Shown here: in pieces, positions 24,775-33,414 of the stretch
How positions within the stretch are numbered: the first letter of the stretch is position 1
Layout: each line of letters begins with the position of its first letter
Source: Pseudomonadota bacterium
Lineage (GTDB): Bacteria; Pseudomonadota; Gammaproteobacteria; Xanthomonadales; Xanthomonadaceae
NCBI GenBank assembly: GCA_018241125.1
Contig: JAFEEL010000044.1
Span: forward strand, 62,001 to 126,000
Reading direction: 5' to 3'
DNA: 64,000 bases
Translations under genes and position numbers: made by a program
Notes under the pieces: model-generated
What the model was told of the DNA's origin: nothing
What the model saw: only the letters and a program-made list of their open reading frames with translations
The model's database searches: none

Positions 24775-25650
24775 ATGCGACTGAGCCTGGGTTCCTTGCA
24801 ATACTTCTGGCCGCGCCAGCAGGTGCTGGAGTTCTATGCGCAGGCGCTGGACTGGCCGGTGGACATCGTCTATCTGGGCGAGACGGTGTGCTCCAAGCGT
24901 CGCGAGCTGCGCACCCGCGACTGGATCGAACTGGCCGGGCAGATCGCCGATGGCGGCAAGCAGGTCGTGCTGTCCACCCTGGCCTTGCTGGAGGCCGAAT
25001 CGGAGCTGGGCGCGCTGCAGCGGCTGGTTGAAAACGGCCGCTTTCTGGTCGAGGCCAACGACATGTCGGCGGTGCAACTGTGCCGCGAGCGCGGCTTGCC
25101 GTTCGTGTGCGGGCCGAGCGTGAACGTGTACAACGCCCGCGATTTGCAACTGCTGCGCGAAGATGGGCTGTGCCGGCTGGTGCTCGGAGTCGAGCAGGGC
25201 CGCCGCCTGCTCGACGAACTGCGCCAGTGCACCGCCGCCGGCGGACAGCGCATGCCGGAACTGGAAGTGATCGCCTGGGGCCGCCTTCCGCTGGCCTATT
25301 CGGCGCGCTGCTTCACCGCCCGCGCCCACGACGTGCCCAAGGATCAATGCGGCTTTCGCTGCATCGAGCATGCTCAAGGGATGCCGCTGGACACGCGCGA
25401 GGGTCAGCCGTTGCTGCGCATCAACGGCATCCAGATCCTGAGCCATGCCGTCACCGACATGGCCCCGGAGCTGCCGAGCCTGCAAGCGGCCGGGGTGGAT
25501 ATCTTGCGCCTGTACCCGCAACCGGACGGCATGCAGGCCGTGGTGGCGCGCTTCCACGCCGCGCTGAGCGCCGCCGAGCCGCCGCCGCGGGTGGGTGCAC
25601 GCAACGGCTATTGGTTCGACGAAGCGGGGATGGAGCCGGTGGTTGCCTGA
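24775..25650 (+). CDS. ubiV: O2-independent ubiquinone hydroxylation protein UbiV
   Basis: 291 residues. The cluster cysteines C39 (GETVCSKRRE), C179, C192 and C196 (SARCFTARAHDVPKDQCGFRC region) keep the spacing of the E. coli protein. LSLGSLQYFWPRQQVLEFYA is the usual N-terminus. It partners UbiU, 12 bp upstream, in the same short operon. The third member of the system, UbiT, is encoded at 30018-30935 as part of a fusion. The gene ends convergently with fabB, 47 bp away. Confidence 0.95.
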   Translation: MRLSLGSLQYFWPRQQVLEFYAQALDWPVDIVYLGETVCSKRRELRTRDWIELAGQIADGGKQVVLSTLALLEAESELGALQRLVENGRFLVEANDMSAVQLCRERGLPFVCGPSVNVYNARDLQLLREDGLCRLVLGVEQGRRLLDELRQCTAAGGQRMPELEVIAWGRLPLAYSARCFTARAHDVPKDQCGFRCIEHAQGMPLDTREGQPLLRINGIQILSHAVTDMAPELPSLQAAGVDILRLYPQPDGMQAVVARFHAALSAAEPPPRVGARNGYWFDEAGMEPVVA

Positions 25651-25697
25651 GCCCGGGCAGAGTCACTCGACCACGCCGAGATCGGGCGCCGACGACG

Positions 25698-26906
25698 CTA
25701 CACCCTTGCGAACACCAGGCTGGCGTTGGTGCCGCCGAAGCCGAAGCTGTTGGACATCACCGTGTGCAGCTGCGCCGGGCGGCTTTCGCGCACGATCGGG
25801 AAGCCGTCGGCGCGCGGGTCGAGGGTGTCGATGTTGGCCGAGCCGGCGATGAAGCCTTCCTTCATCATCAGCAGGCTGAAGATGGCTTCGTGCACGCTGG
25901 CCGCGCCCAATGAATGACCGGTCAGGGCCTTGGTCGAGGACAGCGCCGGCACGCCCTCGCCGAACACTTGGCGCAACGCGTCCAGTTCGACCACGTCGCC
26001 CAGCGGGGTGGCGGTGCCGTGGGTGTTGACGTAGTCGATCGGTGCGGTCACGTCGGCAAGCGCCATGCGCATGCAGCGCACTGCACCCTCGCCGGTGGGC
26101 GCGACCATGTCGGCGCCGTCGGAGGTAACACCGTAGCCGATCAGCTCGGCATGGATGTGCGCATCACGCGCGCGAGCGTGTTCGTAGTCCTCCAGCACCA
26201 GCATGCCGCCGCCGCCGCCGATCACGAAGCCGTCGCGGGCCGCGTCGTAGGGCCGCGAGGCGTGCTCGGGGGAGGCGTTGAAGGCCGACGACAGCGCGCC
26301 CATCGCGTCGAACTGCGCGGTCATGCCCCAGTGCAGTTCCTCGCCGCCGCCGGCGAACACGATGTCCTGCGCGCCGTGGCGAATGAGATTTGCGGCCGCG
26401 CCGATGCAGTGCGCGGAGGTTGCGCAAGCCGCGGCGATGGAATAACTCAGGCCGAGGATGCCGAAGGCGGTGGCAAGGCTCGCCGACACCGTCGAGCACA
26501 TCGTGCGCGGCACCATGTACGGGCCGACCCGGCGCACGCCCTTGTCGCGCAGCAGGTCGCCGGTTTCGATCTGCCAGTGCGACGAGCCGCCGCCGGAGCC
26601 GGCGATCACCCCGATGCGCGGGCTGCGGATGCGCTCCAGCGCCAGCCCGGCGTCGTTGATCGCATCGCGCATGGCGACGTAGGCGTAGGCCGCCGCATCG
26701 CCCATGAAGCGCTTGAGCTTGCGGTCGATCACCGCGGCCAGGTCGATGTCGGGCATGCCCGCGACCTGGCTGCGCAAGCCGCGCTCGACGTATTCGGGCA
26801 TCGCGCGGATGCCGCTGATGCCATCGCGCAGCTTGCGCGTCACGCTGTCGGCCATGTTGCCAAGGCACGACGCGATCCCCATGCCGGTCACTACCACGCG
26901 GCGCAT
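25698..26906 (-). CDS. fabB: Beta-ketoacyl-ACP synthase I
   Basis: 402 residues. Catalytic triad: C161 in [14 protein letters not shown], then the histidines of [11 protein letters not shown] and TGHSLGAA. The C-terminal [14 protein letters not shown] is diagnostic of KAS I/II. In the FabA-FabB pathway it elongates the cis-3-decenoyl intermediate for unsaturated fatty acids. The ATG at 26906 overlaps the fabA stop by one base (TGATG), so the two are translationally coupled, the standard fabAB operon. Confidence 0.96.
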   Translation of the reverse strand: MRRVVVTGMGIASCLGNMADSVTRKLRDGISGIRAMPEYVERGLRSQVAGMPDIDLAAVIDRKLKRFMGDAAAYAYVAMRDAINDAGLALERIRSPRIGVIAGSGGGSSHWQIETGDLLRDKGVRRVGPYMVPRTMCSTVSASLATAFGILGLSYSIAAACATSAHCIGAAANLIRHGAQDIVFAGGGEELHWGMTAQFDAMGALSSAFNASPEHASRPYDAARDGFVIGGGGGMLVLEDYEHARARDAHIHAELIGYGVTSDGADMVAPTGEGAVRCMRMALADVTAPIDYVNTHGTATPLGDVVELDALRQVFGEGVPALSSTKALTGHSLGAASVHEAIFSLLMMKEGFIAGSANIDTLDPRADGFPIVRESRPAQLHTVMSNSFGFGGTNASLVFARV

Positions 26907-27421
26907 CACATGCCCTCGGTCGATTGGAACAGGCCCACGCGCAAATCCTTGGCGGTGTAGATCAGGCGATCGTCGACGAAGGTGCGCCCGTCGGCCACCA
27001 CCACCTTCAGCCGCCCGCGCACCACCCGCGTCACGTCGATGACGTAGCGCACGCGCTTGGCGCTGGGCAGCACTTGCCCGGTGAACTTCACCTCGCCCAC
27101 GCCCAGCGCACGGCCGCGGCCGGACTCGCCCAGCCACGGCAGGAAGAAGCCGGCCAGCTGCCACATCGCATCCAGCCCGAGGCAGCCGGGCATCACCGGG
27201 TCGCCCTCGAAATGGCAGCCGAAGAACCACAGGTCCGGGTGGATGTCGAGCTCGGCCTCCAGCAGGCCCTTGCCGTGCGCGCCGCCGTGTTCTTCGACGC
27301 GCACGATGCGGTCGAACATCAGCATCGGCGGTGCCGGCAGGCGCGCGTTGTCGGGGCCGAACAGGTGGCCCTGGGCGCAGGCTTGGAGTTGCTCGCGGTC
27401 GAGCGCGACGGGTCGTTGCAT
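26906..27421 (-). CDS. fabA: 3-hydroxydecanoyl-ACP dehydratase/isomerase
   Basis: 171 residues, the family length, from the ATG at 27421. Active-site H70 ([20 protein letters not shown]) and D84 match E. coli numbering exactly. The enzyme dehydrates 3-hydroxydecanoyl-ACP and isomerises trans-2 to cis-3, committing carbon to unsaturated fatty acids. It is followed immediately by fabB. The 64-bp spacer to the nadB stop has no clear terminator; fabA may have its own promoter there. Confidence 0.97.
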   Translation of the reverse strand: MQRPVALDREQLQACAQGHLFGPDNARLPAPPMLMFDRIVRVEEHGGAHGKGLLEAELDIHPDLWFFGCHFEGDPVMPGCLGLDAMWQLAGFFLPWLGESGRGRALGVGEVKFTGQVLPSAKRVRYVIDVTRVVRGRLKVVVADGRTFVDDRLIYTAKDLRVGLFQSTEGM

Positions 27422-27485
27422 GGCGGCTGCCGCAGGCGTGGCAGTCAGGATGGATCGAGCATGCTGGGCGATGTGCGCGGCGACG

Positions 27486-28955
27486 TCAAGCGCTTTGCGC
27501 CATGCGTGACAGTATGGCGGGGGTCTGGGCATCCTCGCGCCAATGCGCACCCAGGCTGGCGCGCCGATCCAGCGCCGCACCGAGCAAGGCGGCAGCCAGA
27601 CGCATCTGCCAGCCGGCAGCACCGGCGTCCTGGCAGTGCCGCCACGCGGCGGCCAGCTGCGTGCCGTTGCGCACCGGGCCGGCGGCATCCCAGAGCAACC
27701 CGCGCAGGGCTTCGCGTTGCCCATCGGGCAAGCCGGGGCCGCGCTCGCTCCATCGCGCCGGGCCGGTTGCGCTGGCGTGGGCGCGCATCGCCAGCGCTGC
27801 GCCCAGCCGACGCCCGCAGGCCACGCCTTCGAGCAGCGAGTTGCTCGCCAGCCGGTTGGCGCCGTGCACGCCGTTGCAGGCCGCTTCGCCGACCGCGTAC
27901 AGCCCGGCGATCGAGGTGTTGCCGTGGAAATCCGTCGCCAGCCCGCCCATGTGGAAGTGCGCGGCCGGGGTGATCGGGATGGGTTGCCGGCGCGGGTCGA
28001 TGCCGTGTTCCAGGCACGCCGCCAGCACGGTCGGAAAGCGCTGCGCCCAGTCGCCGGTGACGGTGCTGGCATCCAGAAAGATCCGTCGGCCGGTCTGCTG
28101 CGCGCGCCACACCGTGCGCGCGACGATGTCGCGCGGGGCCAGATCGCCGCGTGGGTCGATTGCGGCCATCACGGCGCGCCCGCCGTCGTCGTGCAAGCGT
28201 GCGCCGGCCCCGCGCAGCGCCTCGGTGATCAGCGGCAGGCTGCGTGCGCCGGGCAGGTCGAGCGCGGTGGGGTGGAACTGCACGAACTCCAGATCGCGCA
28301 CCCGCGCGCCGGCGGCCATGCCCAGCGCCAGCCCGGCGCCGTCGGCGCCCGGTGGGTTGCTGGAGCGCGCGAATGCCGCACCGATGCCGCCGGTCGCCAG
28401 CACCACCCCGCGCGCTTCGATCTCGCGCACGTCGCCGGCACGCGAGCGGGTACGCACGCCGGCGACCACCGCACCGCGCAGCAACAGCGCCTCGACGTCG
28501 GCGTCGTCTTGCCAGTGGATGTGCGCGGCGGCTTGCGCGCGTTCGCGCAGCGCCTGCATCAGGCGCGCGCCGGTGGCGTCGCCGCCGGCATGCACGATGC
28601 GCGCTTGCCCGTGCCCGCCCTCGCGTCCCAGTTGCAGCGCGCCATCGGCATCGCGGTCGAAAGCCACGCCTTGGCGCTCCAGCCACGCGATGGTCGCCGG
28701 CGCCTGCGCGCACAGCCAGTGCACCATCGCCGGGTCGTTGTAGTGCGCGCCGGCGATCAGGGTGTCGCGGGCGTGCGCCTGCGCCGCATCGCCGGGCCCT
28801 AGGGCGGCGGCGATGCCGCCTTGCGCCATCGTGCTGGCCGGACGCCGGGCGCCGCCGCTGCGGTTGAGCAGCAGCACCGGGGTCGGCGCGGCGGCCAGCG
28901 CGGTGGCGATGCCGGCGATGCCGGCGCCCACGATCAGCAGCGGCTCGGAAGTCAC
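27486..28955 (-). CDS. nadB: L-aspartate oxidase
   Basis: 489 residues from a GTG at 28955, preceded by GAGGGG at a good distance and placing the FAD motif [15 protein letters not shown] near the start. Other family marks: [31 protein letters not shown] and [40 protein letters not shown]. It oxidises aspartate to iminoaspartate, the substrate of NadA; fumarate can replace oxygen as acceptor anaerobically. It starts 10 bp after the nadA stop, in the osmC-ubiT-nadA-nadB string. Confidence 0.95.
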   Translation of the reverse strand: MTSEPLLIVGAGIAGIATALAAAPTPVLLLNRSGGARRPASTMAQGGIAAALGPGDAAQAHARDTLIAGAHYNDPAMVHWLCAQAPATIAWLERQGVAFDRDADGALQLGREGGHGQARIVHAGGDATGARLMQALRERAQAAAHIHWQDDADVEALLLRGAVVAGVRTRSRAGDVREIEARGVVLATGGIGAAFARSSNPPGADGAGLALGMAAGARVRDLEFVQFHPTALDLPGARSLPLITEALRGAGARLHDDGGRAVMAAIDPRGDLAPRDIVARTVWRAQQTGRRIFLDASTVTGDWAQRFPTVLAACLEHGIDPRRQPIPITPAAHFHMGGLATDFHGNTSIAGLYAVGEAACNGVHGANRLASNSLLEGVACGRRLGAALAMRAHASATGPARWSERGPGLPDGQREALRGLLWDAAGPVRNGTQLAAAWRHCQDAGAAGWQMRLAAALLGAALDRRASLGAHWREDAQTPAILSRMAQSA

Positions 28956-28965
28956 GCTGTGCCCC

Positions 28966-30021
28966 TCACGCCGCTTCGCGCCGGCCCACCGCCAGCATGC
29001 GCTGCAAGGCGCGGCGGGCGCGAGCGGCGACTTCCGGCGCCACCTCCACCGCGAACTGCCGGTGCAGCAGGGCGGCATGGATGTTGGGCAGGGTGATCTT
29101 CCTCATGTGCGGGCACAGGTTGCACGGCTTGATGAACTGCACCTGCGGGAACTGCTCGCGCAGGTTGTCGGCCATCGAGCACTCGGTGATCATCGCCACC
29201 CGCTGCGGCTGTTCGCGTGCCAGCCACTTGCCCATCGCGCTGGTGGAACCGACGAAATCGGCCTCGGCCAGCACTTCGGGCGGGCACTCGGGGTGCGCCA
29301 CGATCTTCGCGTCGAAGCGTTCGCGGGTGTGCCGGGCTTGCTGCGCGGTGAACTTCTCGTGCACCTCGCACTGGCCGTGCCACAGGATCAACTTCACGTC
29401 GGTCTGGGTGGCCACCCATGAGCCGAGGAAGCGATCGGGCAGGAAGATCACCGCGTCGGCGGCAAACTCTGCGGCGACCGCCTCGACCACCTGCACCGCG
29501 TTGGCCGAGGTGCAGCAGGCGTCCGATTCGGCCTTCACCGCCGCGCTGGTGTTGACGTAGCTGACCACCGGCACGCCCGGATGGGCCGCGCGCAGCGCCA
29601 GCACGTCGGCGGCGGTGATCGAGGACGCCAGCGAGCAGCCGGCTTGCGGGTCGGGGATGAGCACGGTCTTGTGCGGGGCGAGGATCTTCGCGCTTTCGGC
29701 CATGAAGTGGACGCCGCACAGCACGATCAGATCCGACTCGCAGGTGGCCGCCACCTGCGCCAGCGCCAGCGAATCGCCGGTGACATCGGCCACGCCGTGG
29801 AAGATTTCCGGGGTCTGGTAGCTGTGCGCCAGGATGGTCGCGCCGCGCTGCTTCTTGAGCTGCACGATGGCGTCGATCCACGGCAACTGCATCTGCCATT
29901 CCATGCACGGCAGCGTTTGCGCCAGCTTCTGGCCCAGATCGGCGTATTCGCGCAACAGGTCGTCGCGCCAGCGCGGCTGGGCGAGATCGGCGGCGATCGG
30001 TGCGGGGTGGTTGGGGTTCAT
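28966..30021 (-). CDS. nadA: Quinolinate synthase
   Basis: 351 residues. Conserved cysteine-bearing segments of the 4Fe-4S enzyme are visible: LCGVHFMAES (C102), HGQCEVHEKF and IKPCNLCPHMRK, together with ATILAHSYQTPEI, PDPQAGCSLA and GSTSAMGKWL. It condenses iminoaspartate with dihydroxyacetone phosphate to quinolinate for NAD synthesis. The ATG at 30021 overlaps the stop of the chorismate mutase-UbiT gene by 4 bp (ATGA), so it is translated from the same message. The oxygen-sensitive cluster fits an anaerobically induced operon. Confidence 0.95.
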   Translation of the reverse strand: MNPNHPAPIAADLAQPRWRDDLLREYADLGQKLAQTLPCMEWQMQLPWIDAIVQLKKQRGATILAHSYQTPEIFHGVADVTGDSLALAQVAATCESDLIVLCGVHFMAESAKILAPHKTVLIPDPQAGCSLASSITAADVLALRAAHPGVPVVSYVNTSAAVKAESDACCTSANAVQVVEAVAAEFAADAVIFLPDRFLGSWVATQTDVKLILWHGQCEVHEKFTAQQARHTRERFDAKIVAHPECPPEVLAEADFVGSTSAMGKWLAREQPQRVAMITECSMADNLREQFPQVQFIKPCNLCPHMRKITLPNIHAALLHRQFAVEVAPEVAARARRALQRMLAVGRREAA

Positions 30022-30935
30022 CGGGCGCTCGCGGACGGGCCGCCGCGGTGGGCCGCGCGGGCGTCGGCGGCCAGCCCGGCGGCGCGGTGCAGGACGATGC
30101 GGGCGCCCAGTGGCACGTCCTGCCACGGCAACTGGTCGAGCAGGTTGCGCGCGGTCAGGCCTAGATCGACATCACCGGTCAGCTGCAAACGGCGCTGGAA
30201 AAACAAAGTGTCGGCGTCCTCGCGGCGGCTGGCCAGCAGCAGCAGATCGACCGCGCTGCCGCACACGACGGCTTCGGCCGACGCGCCGTCGACCTCGACG
30301 CGCAACATGCGGTCGCGCACGCACACCACGAAAGCCAGGCCCAGATCACTGACTGCGATGCCGACGCGCCGGCCTTCGATGGGATCGAACAAGCCGCTGG
30401 CCAGCGGTTCACGCAGGGCGCGCCGTGCCAGGGCCGCGAACGAATGCGCGCGCGCAGCCGCCGGGACGGTCGCCAGCAGCGGGCGCCAGCGCCACGGCGG
30501 CGGCAACAAACGCAACCAGAATTGCGAGTGCAGGTCGGGGATGGGCCGGTCGTCGTACCGTGCTGCGTCACCGCCGTCGCCAGCGGGCGCATCGCCCTGT
30601 ACCCCCTGCAAGTCGCAGGCATCGGCAATCAGCGCGTCCAGCAGCCGGCCGCTGCTGGCTTCGGGGACGCCCAGCCGCGCACCCAGGCGCTGCGCGCGGG
30701 CGCGCACCGCGCCCTCGCGATCCGGATCGCGCGCCGGCAGCCCGGCCGCGGCTTTGCGCCGCGCGGCCACGCCGACCAGGCGGCGACGCCCGGCGAGCAG
30801 CGCCACCGCGGCATCGTCGATGCCGTCGATCAGCCGGCGTACCAGCGACAGCGCCAAGTCGTGCGCGGCCGGCGCCGGTGGCGCCGAGACGGGCACGAGC
30901 GCGCTGCCAGCGCTGGCGGGAGCGGCTACCGCCAT
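30018..30935 (-). CDS. Fusion of AroQ-type chorismate mutase and UbiT-like SCP2 domain
   Basis: 305 residues from the ATG at 30935. Residues 27-111 align without gaps, at a constant offset of 22, to the chorismate mutase domain of E. coli PheA as I recall it. R33, R50, K61, D70, R73, E74 and Q110 match its active-site R11, R28, K39, D48, R51, E52 and Q88; its S84 is A106 here. Residues 132-275 are an SCP2 lipid-binding domain of the UbiT/YhbT type, with the hallmark DTLFFQRRLQLTGDVDLGLT and ARNLLDQL. UbiT carries ubiquinone intermediates for UbiUV. The gene is coupled to osmC upstream (TGATG) and nadA downstream (ATGA). The domain pairing is unexpected to me. Confidence 0.88.
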   Translation of the reverse strand: MAVAAPASAGSALVPVSAPPAPAAHDLALSLVRRLIDGIDDAAVALLAGRRRLVGVAARRKAAAGLPARDPDREGAVRARAQRLGARLGVPEASSGRLLDALIADACDLQGVQGDAPAGDGGDAARYDDRPIPDLHSQFWLRLLPPPWRWRPLLATVPAAARAHSFAALARRALREPLASGLFDPIEGRRVGIAVSDLGLAFVVCVRDRMLRVEVDGASAEAVVCGSAVDLLLLASRREDADTLFFQRRLQLTGDVDLGLTARNLLDQLPWQDVPLGARIVLHRAAGLAADARAAHRGGPSASAR

Positions 30936-31372
30936 CACGCGTCGACCTCGACGCTGGCTTGCAGTGTGCCGCTGGCCTTGAGCGAGTTGGAAATCAGGCA
31001 GCGGTGTTCGCTGTCTTGCAACAGGCGCAAGGCGAGATCGCGGTCGCTTGCCGCCGGTACCTGCAACTGCGCGTGCACGGTGTAGGCGGTGAAGCGCAGG
31101 CCCTCGTCGGTGCGCGCCAGCGTGCCTTCGACATGGCACTCCAGCGCCGTCCACGCCAGTGCCTTGGCACGCGCCAGCGCGCGGAAGGTCAGCGCGTAGC
31201 AATCGGCGATCGCCCCGACCAGCAGGGTTTCCGGCGACCAGTAGCCGCCCGGCCCACCGAACTCCGGCGGTGACAGTGACGGCAACGGCGCGGCGTCGGA
31301 GTGCGACAAGACGACCTCGCCCTCCGGGCCGGACGTGGAAACGACCTGATAGTGATGCGGCAGGGGATGCAT
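30935..31372 (-). CDS. OsmC/Ohr-family protein
   Basis: 145 residues from the ATG at 31372 (a TTG at 31411 is possible but unlikely). The pattern GGYWSPETLLVGAIADCYAL contains the first conserved cysteine (ADCYALTF), and EHRCLISNSLKASG the second. OsmC/Ohr proteins reduce organic hydroperoxides through this cysteine pair. It is first in the operon osmC-ubiT fusion-nadA-nadB and overlaps the next start by one base. An FNR-type box lies about 100 bp upstream. A peroxidase here may protect the oxygen-labile enzymes during shifts in aeration (inference). Confidence 0.9.
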   Translation of the reverse strand: MHPLPHHYQVVSTSGPEGEVVLSHSDAAPLPSLSPPEFGGPGGYWSPETLLVGAIADCYALTFRALARAKALAWTALECHVEGTLARTDEGLRFTAYTVHAQLQVPAASDRDLALRLLQDSEHRCLISNSLKASGTLQASVEVDA

Positions 31373-31444
31373 GGCGGCTACGGCTCCGGGCGATGGCAGG
31401 TGGGCGCGCAAGTACCTTTCGCCGGCCCGCTGCGCTGGCCGCAG

Positions 31445-31485
31445 ATGCTAGGCGCTTGCCGCGGGCGCGCCTTGACTTCGATCAA
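31445..31485 (-). promoter_or_regulatory. FNR/Anr-type promoter for osmC-ubiT-nadAB
   Basis: TTGAC-TTCG-ATCAA (31472-31485) is a full match to the FNR/Anr consensus TTGAY-N4-RTCAA. On the minus strand the hexamer TAGCAT (31450 to 31445) is centred 31 bp away; the same hexamer serves moaA. This favours control of the minus-strand operon over the divergent peroxidase gene, whose -10-like TACAGT is misplaced by about 8 bp. Confidence 0.75.
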
Positions 31486-31548
31486 GCCGGCGGCGCGGCG
31501 GCTGTGCTTTCGCGGTACAGTGGCCAGCCCGCCCCCTGCGAACGCGCC

Positions 31549-32031
31549 ATGGCCAGCGTCTACGACTTTTCCGCCCAGACCATCGACGGCAAGGAGCTAT
31601 CCCTGTCGGTGTATCGCGGCAAGGCCTTGTTGATCGTCAATGTCGCCAGCAAGTGCGGATTCACCCCGCAATACACCGGGCTGGAGGCGATGTACCGGAA
31701 GCATCAGGCCGAGGGTCTGGAAGTGCTGGGCTTTCCCTGCGACCAGTTCGGCCATCAGGAGCCGGGCGACGCCGAGGAAATCAAGCGATTCTGCGCGATC
31801 TCCTACGACGTGACCTTCCCGATGTTCGCCAGGATCGAGGTCAACGGCGCCAACGCACACCCGCTGTGGAAATGGTTGAAGCAGCAAAAAGGCGGCATTC
31901 TCGGACTCGATGCGATCAAGTGGAACTTCAGCAAGTTCCTCGTCGGCCGCGACGGGCAAGTGGTGAAGCGTTATGCGCCGATCGACACCCCGGACAAGAT
32001 CGAACACGACCTTGCCGGCGTGCTGGGCTGA
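31549..32031 (+). CDS. Glutathione/thioredoxin peroxidase (BtuE/GPx family)
   Basis: 160 residues from the ATG at 31549. The peroxidatic cysteine sits in NVASKCGFTPQYTGLEA. The family motifs FPCDQFGHQEPG (resolving cysteine candidate) and IKWNFSKFLVGRDG supply the conserved Q, W and N. It reduces hydrogen and lipid peroxides in the cytoplasm or periplasm; no signal peptide is present, so cytoplasmic. It is transcribed divergently from the osmC operon across a region with an FNR box. Confidence 0.95.
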   Translation: MASVYDFSAQTIDGKELSLSVYRGKALLIVNVASKCGFTPQYTGLEAMYRKHQAEGLEVLGFPCDQFGHQEPGDAEEIKRFCAISYDVTFPMFARIEVNGANAHPLWKWLKQQKGGILGLDAIKWNFSKFLVGRDGQVVKRYAPIDTPDKIEHDLAGVLG

Positions 32032-32042
32032 AGGCACGCGTC

Positions 32043-32654
32043 GTGATCCGCCTGACCCACGCGCAATTGCTGATCGCCGACATCAGTGGCTACACCGATT
32101 TCATCGTCAACCGCACGGTGGCGCTGGAGCACGCCGAACAAATCGTCAGCGAACTGCTCGACGCGATTGCCTCAAGCAGCCGGCATCCGCTGGTGTTGAA
32201 CAAGTTCGAGGGCGACGCGGCCTTGCTGTTTGCAGAATCCGGCGACGATCCGGCGGCCGCCGCGCACGCCGTGGTTGCGCAGCTTGCGGCGATGTTCGCC
32301 GCCTTCGCGCAGCGCCGGCAACAGGTCGCCGATGCCCGGCACGGCTGCAACTGCGATGCCTGCACGAACGTGCTCGGGCTGCGCCTGAAGGCCTTCCTGC
32401 ACAGCGGGCAGATCGCGATCAAGCAACTGCACGGCTTCGTGGAACTGGCCGGCGAGCACGTGATCTTGCTGCACCGGCTGCTGAAAAACCCGGTGGGCGA
32501 ACGCGAGTACGTGCTGGCGACTGCGGACTTCTGCGTCCACTGGCCACCGGCACATGCCGTCGGTCGCGACGAGCGCGTGGCCTGCGAGGGCGTGGGCGAG
32601 GTGGATGTGCGGGTGCTGCAGCCTGCGGTACTGGCGGGTAATGCGGTGGCATGA
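32043..32654 (+). CDS. DUF2652 protein (cyclase-homology fold)
   Basis: 203 residues from the GTG at 32043, 11 bp after the peroxidase stop. LLIADISGYTDFIVNRTVAL, LNKFEGDAALLFAE and LRLKAFLHSGQIAIKQLHGF echo class III nucleotide cyclases. But the pattern around the metal and transition-state residues differs from true cyclases, as is usual for DUF2652, so catalysis is doubtful. A CNCDAC motif near residue 103 could bind metal. Function unknown; probably co-transcribed with the peroxidase gene. Confidence 0.75.
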   Translation: MIRLTHAQLLIADISGYTDFIVNRTVALEHAEQIVSELLDAIASSSRHPLVLNKFEGDAALLFAESGDDPAAAAHAVVAQLAAMFAAFAQRRQQVADARHGCNCDACTNVLGLRLKAFLHSGQIAIKQLHGFVELAGEHVILLHRLLKNPVGEREYVLATADFCVHWPPAHAVGRDERVACEGVGEVDVRVLQPAVLAGNAVA

Positions 32655-32759
32655 CGCCGCGCCGGGCTTGAATCCGTGCCCGTGCGTCCCCACCTCCGCC
32701 GGCACTGCCGGTCAAATCCAACCGATCTGCGGTGCCATCTCACTCATTCGAGGATTCCC

Positions 32760-33242
32760 ATGCAGATCGCCGAGCGCACCGTCGCGCTGTTCCACTACAC
32801 CCTGACCGATCCGGCCGGCGCGGTCATCGATGCTTCGCCGGAAGGCCAGCCGCTGGCCTATCTGCACGGTGCCGGCAATATCGTGCCGGGGCTGGAGAAC
32901 GCCATGACCGGGCGCGCTGCCGGCGATCGCTTCGATGTGCAGGTTGCGCCTGAGCAAGGCTACGGCGTGCGCGATCCGAATCTGGTGCAGGCCGTGCCGC
33001 GCGCGGCGTTCCAGGGCGTGGATGTGATCGAGCCGGGCATGCAGTTCCAGGCGCAGGGCGAACACGGCCCGATGCTGGTGACGGTGGCGGCGGTGGATGC
33101 CGACAGCGTCACCGTGGATGGCAACCATCCGCTGGCCGGGGTGCCGCTGCACTTCGCCATCGAGATCGCGCAGGTGCGTGCGGCCACCGCCGACGAACTC
33201 ACGCACGGGCATGTGCACGGCGCGGGCGGGCTCCATCATTGA
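32760..33242 (+). CDS. slyD: FKBP-type peptidyl-prolyl isomerase, SlyD-like
   Basis: 160 residues from the ATG at 32760. VALFHYTLTDPAGAVIDASP, HGAGNIVPGLENAMTG and the insert-in-flap region EQGYGVRDPNLVQAVPRAAF define SlyD. The C-terminal tail TADELTHGHVHGAGGLHH is short but histidine-rich, consistent with nickel binding. It is a cytoplasmic folding helper and, in enterobacteria, a nickel chaperone for hydrogenase. No hydrogenase genes are nearby, so a general folding role is more likely. Confidence 0.92.
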   Translation: MQIAERTVALFHYTLTDPAGAVIDASPEGQPLAYLHGAGNIVPGLENAMTGRAAGDRFDVQVAPEQGYGVRDPNLVQAVPRAAFQGVDVIEPGMQFQAQGEHGPMLVTVAAVDADSVTVDGNHPLAGVPLHFAIEIAQVRAATADELTHGHVHGAGGLHH

Positions 33243-33272
33243 GGCTGAGTCGTTGATCTTGCGTTCTTGATG

Positions 33273-33406
33273 CTCGTCATTCCCGCGCAGGCGGGAATCG
33301 CTCTTGCCAGTTCGATTCGGGCGCATGGTTCCGAAGCACTCGACGAGGCGGCCAAGGTTTTCTGACAGCATCGAGAAGCGATTCCCGCCTGCGCGGGAAT
33401 GACGAG
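33273..33406. repeat. 29-bp perfect inverted repeat pair (ATTCCCGC...GCGGGAAT type)
   Basis: Identical 29-bp arms lie in opposite orientation at 33273-33301 and 33378-33406, 76 bp apart. Each arm itself contains the palindrome ATTCCCGCGCAGGCGGGAAT or its complement. The element fills the slyD-uup gap. Such ATTCCCGC palindromes recur widely in Xanthomonadales and resemble neisserial dRS3 units. It could fold into a long hairpin in RNA. The right arm ends 8 bp before the uup start. Confidence 0.9.
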
Positions 33407-33414
33407 TGGAAACG

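Noticed and set aside
33273-33406. Inverted arms as intrinsic terminator of slyD
   Set aside because: The stems are not followed by a T-run on either strand, and the right arm is at the uup start; treated as a repeat element.
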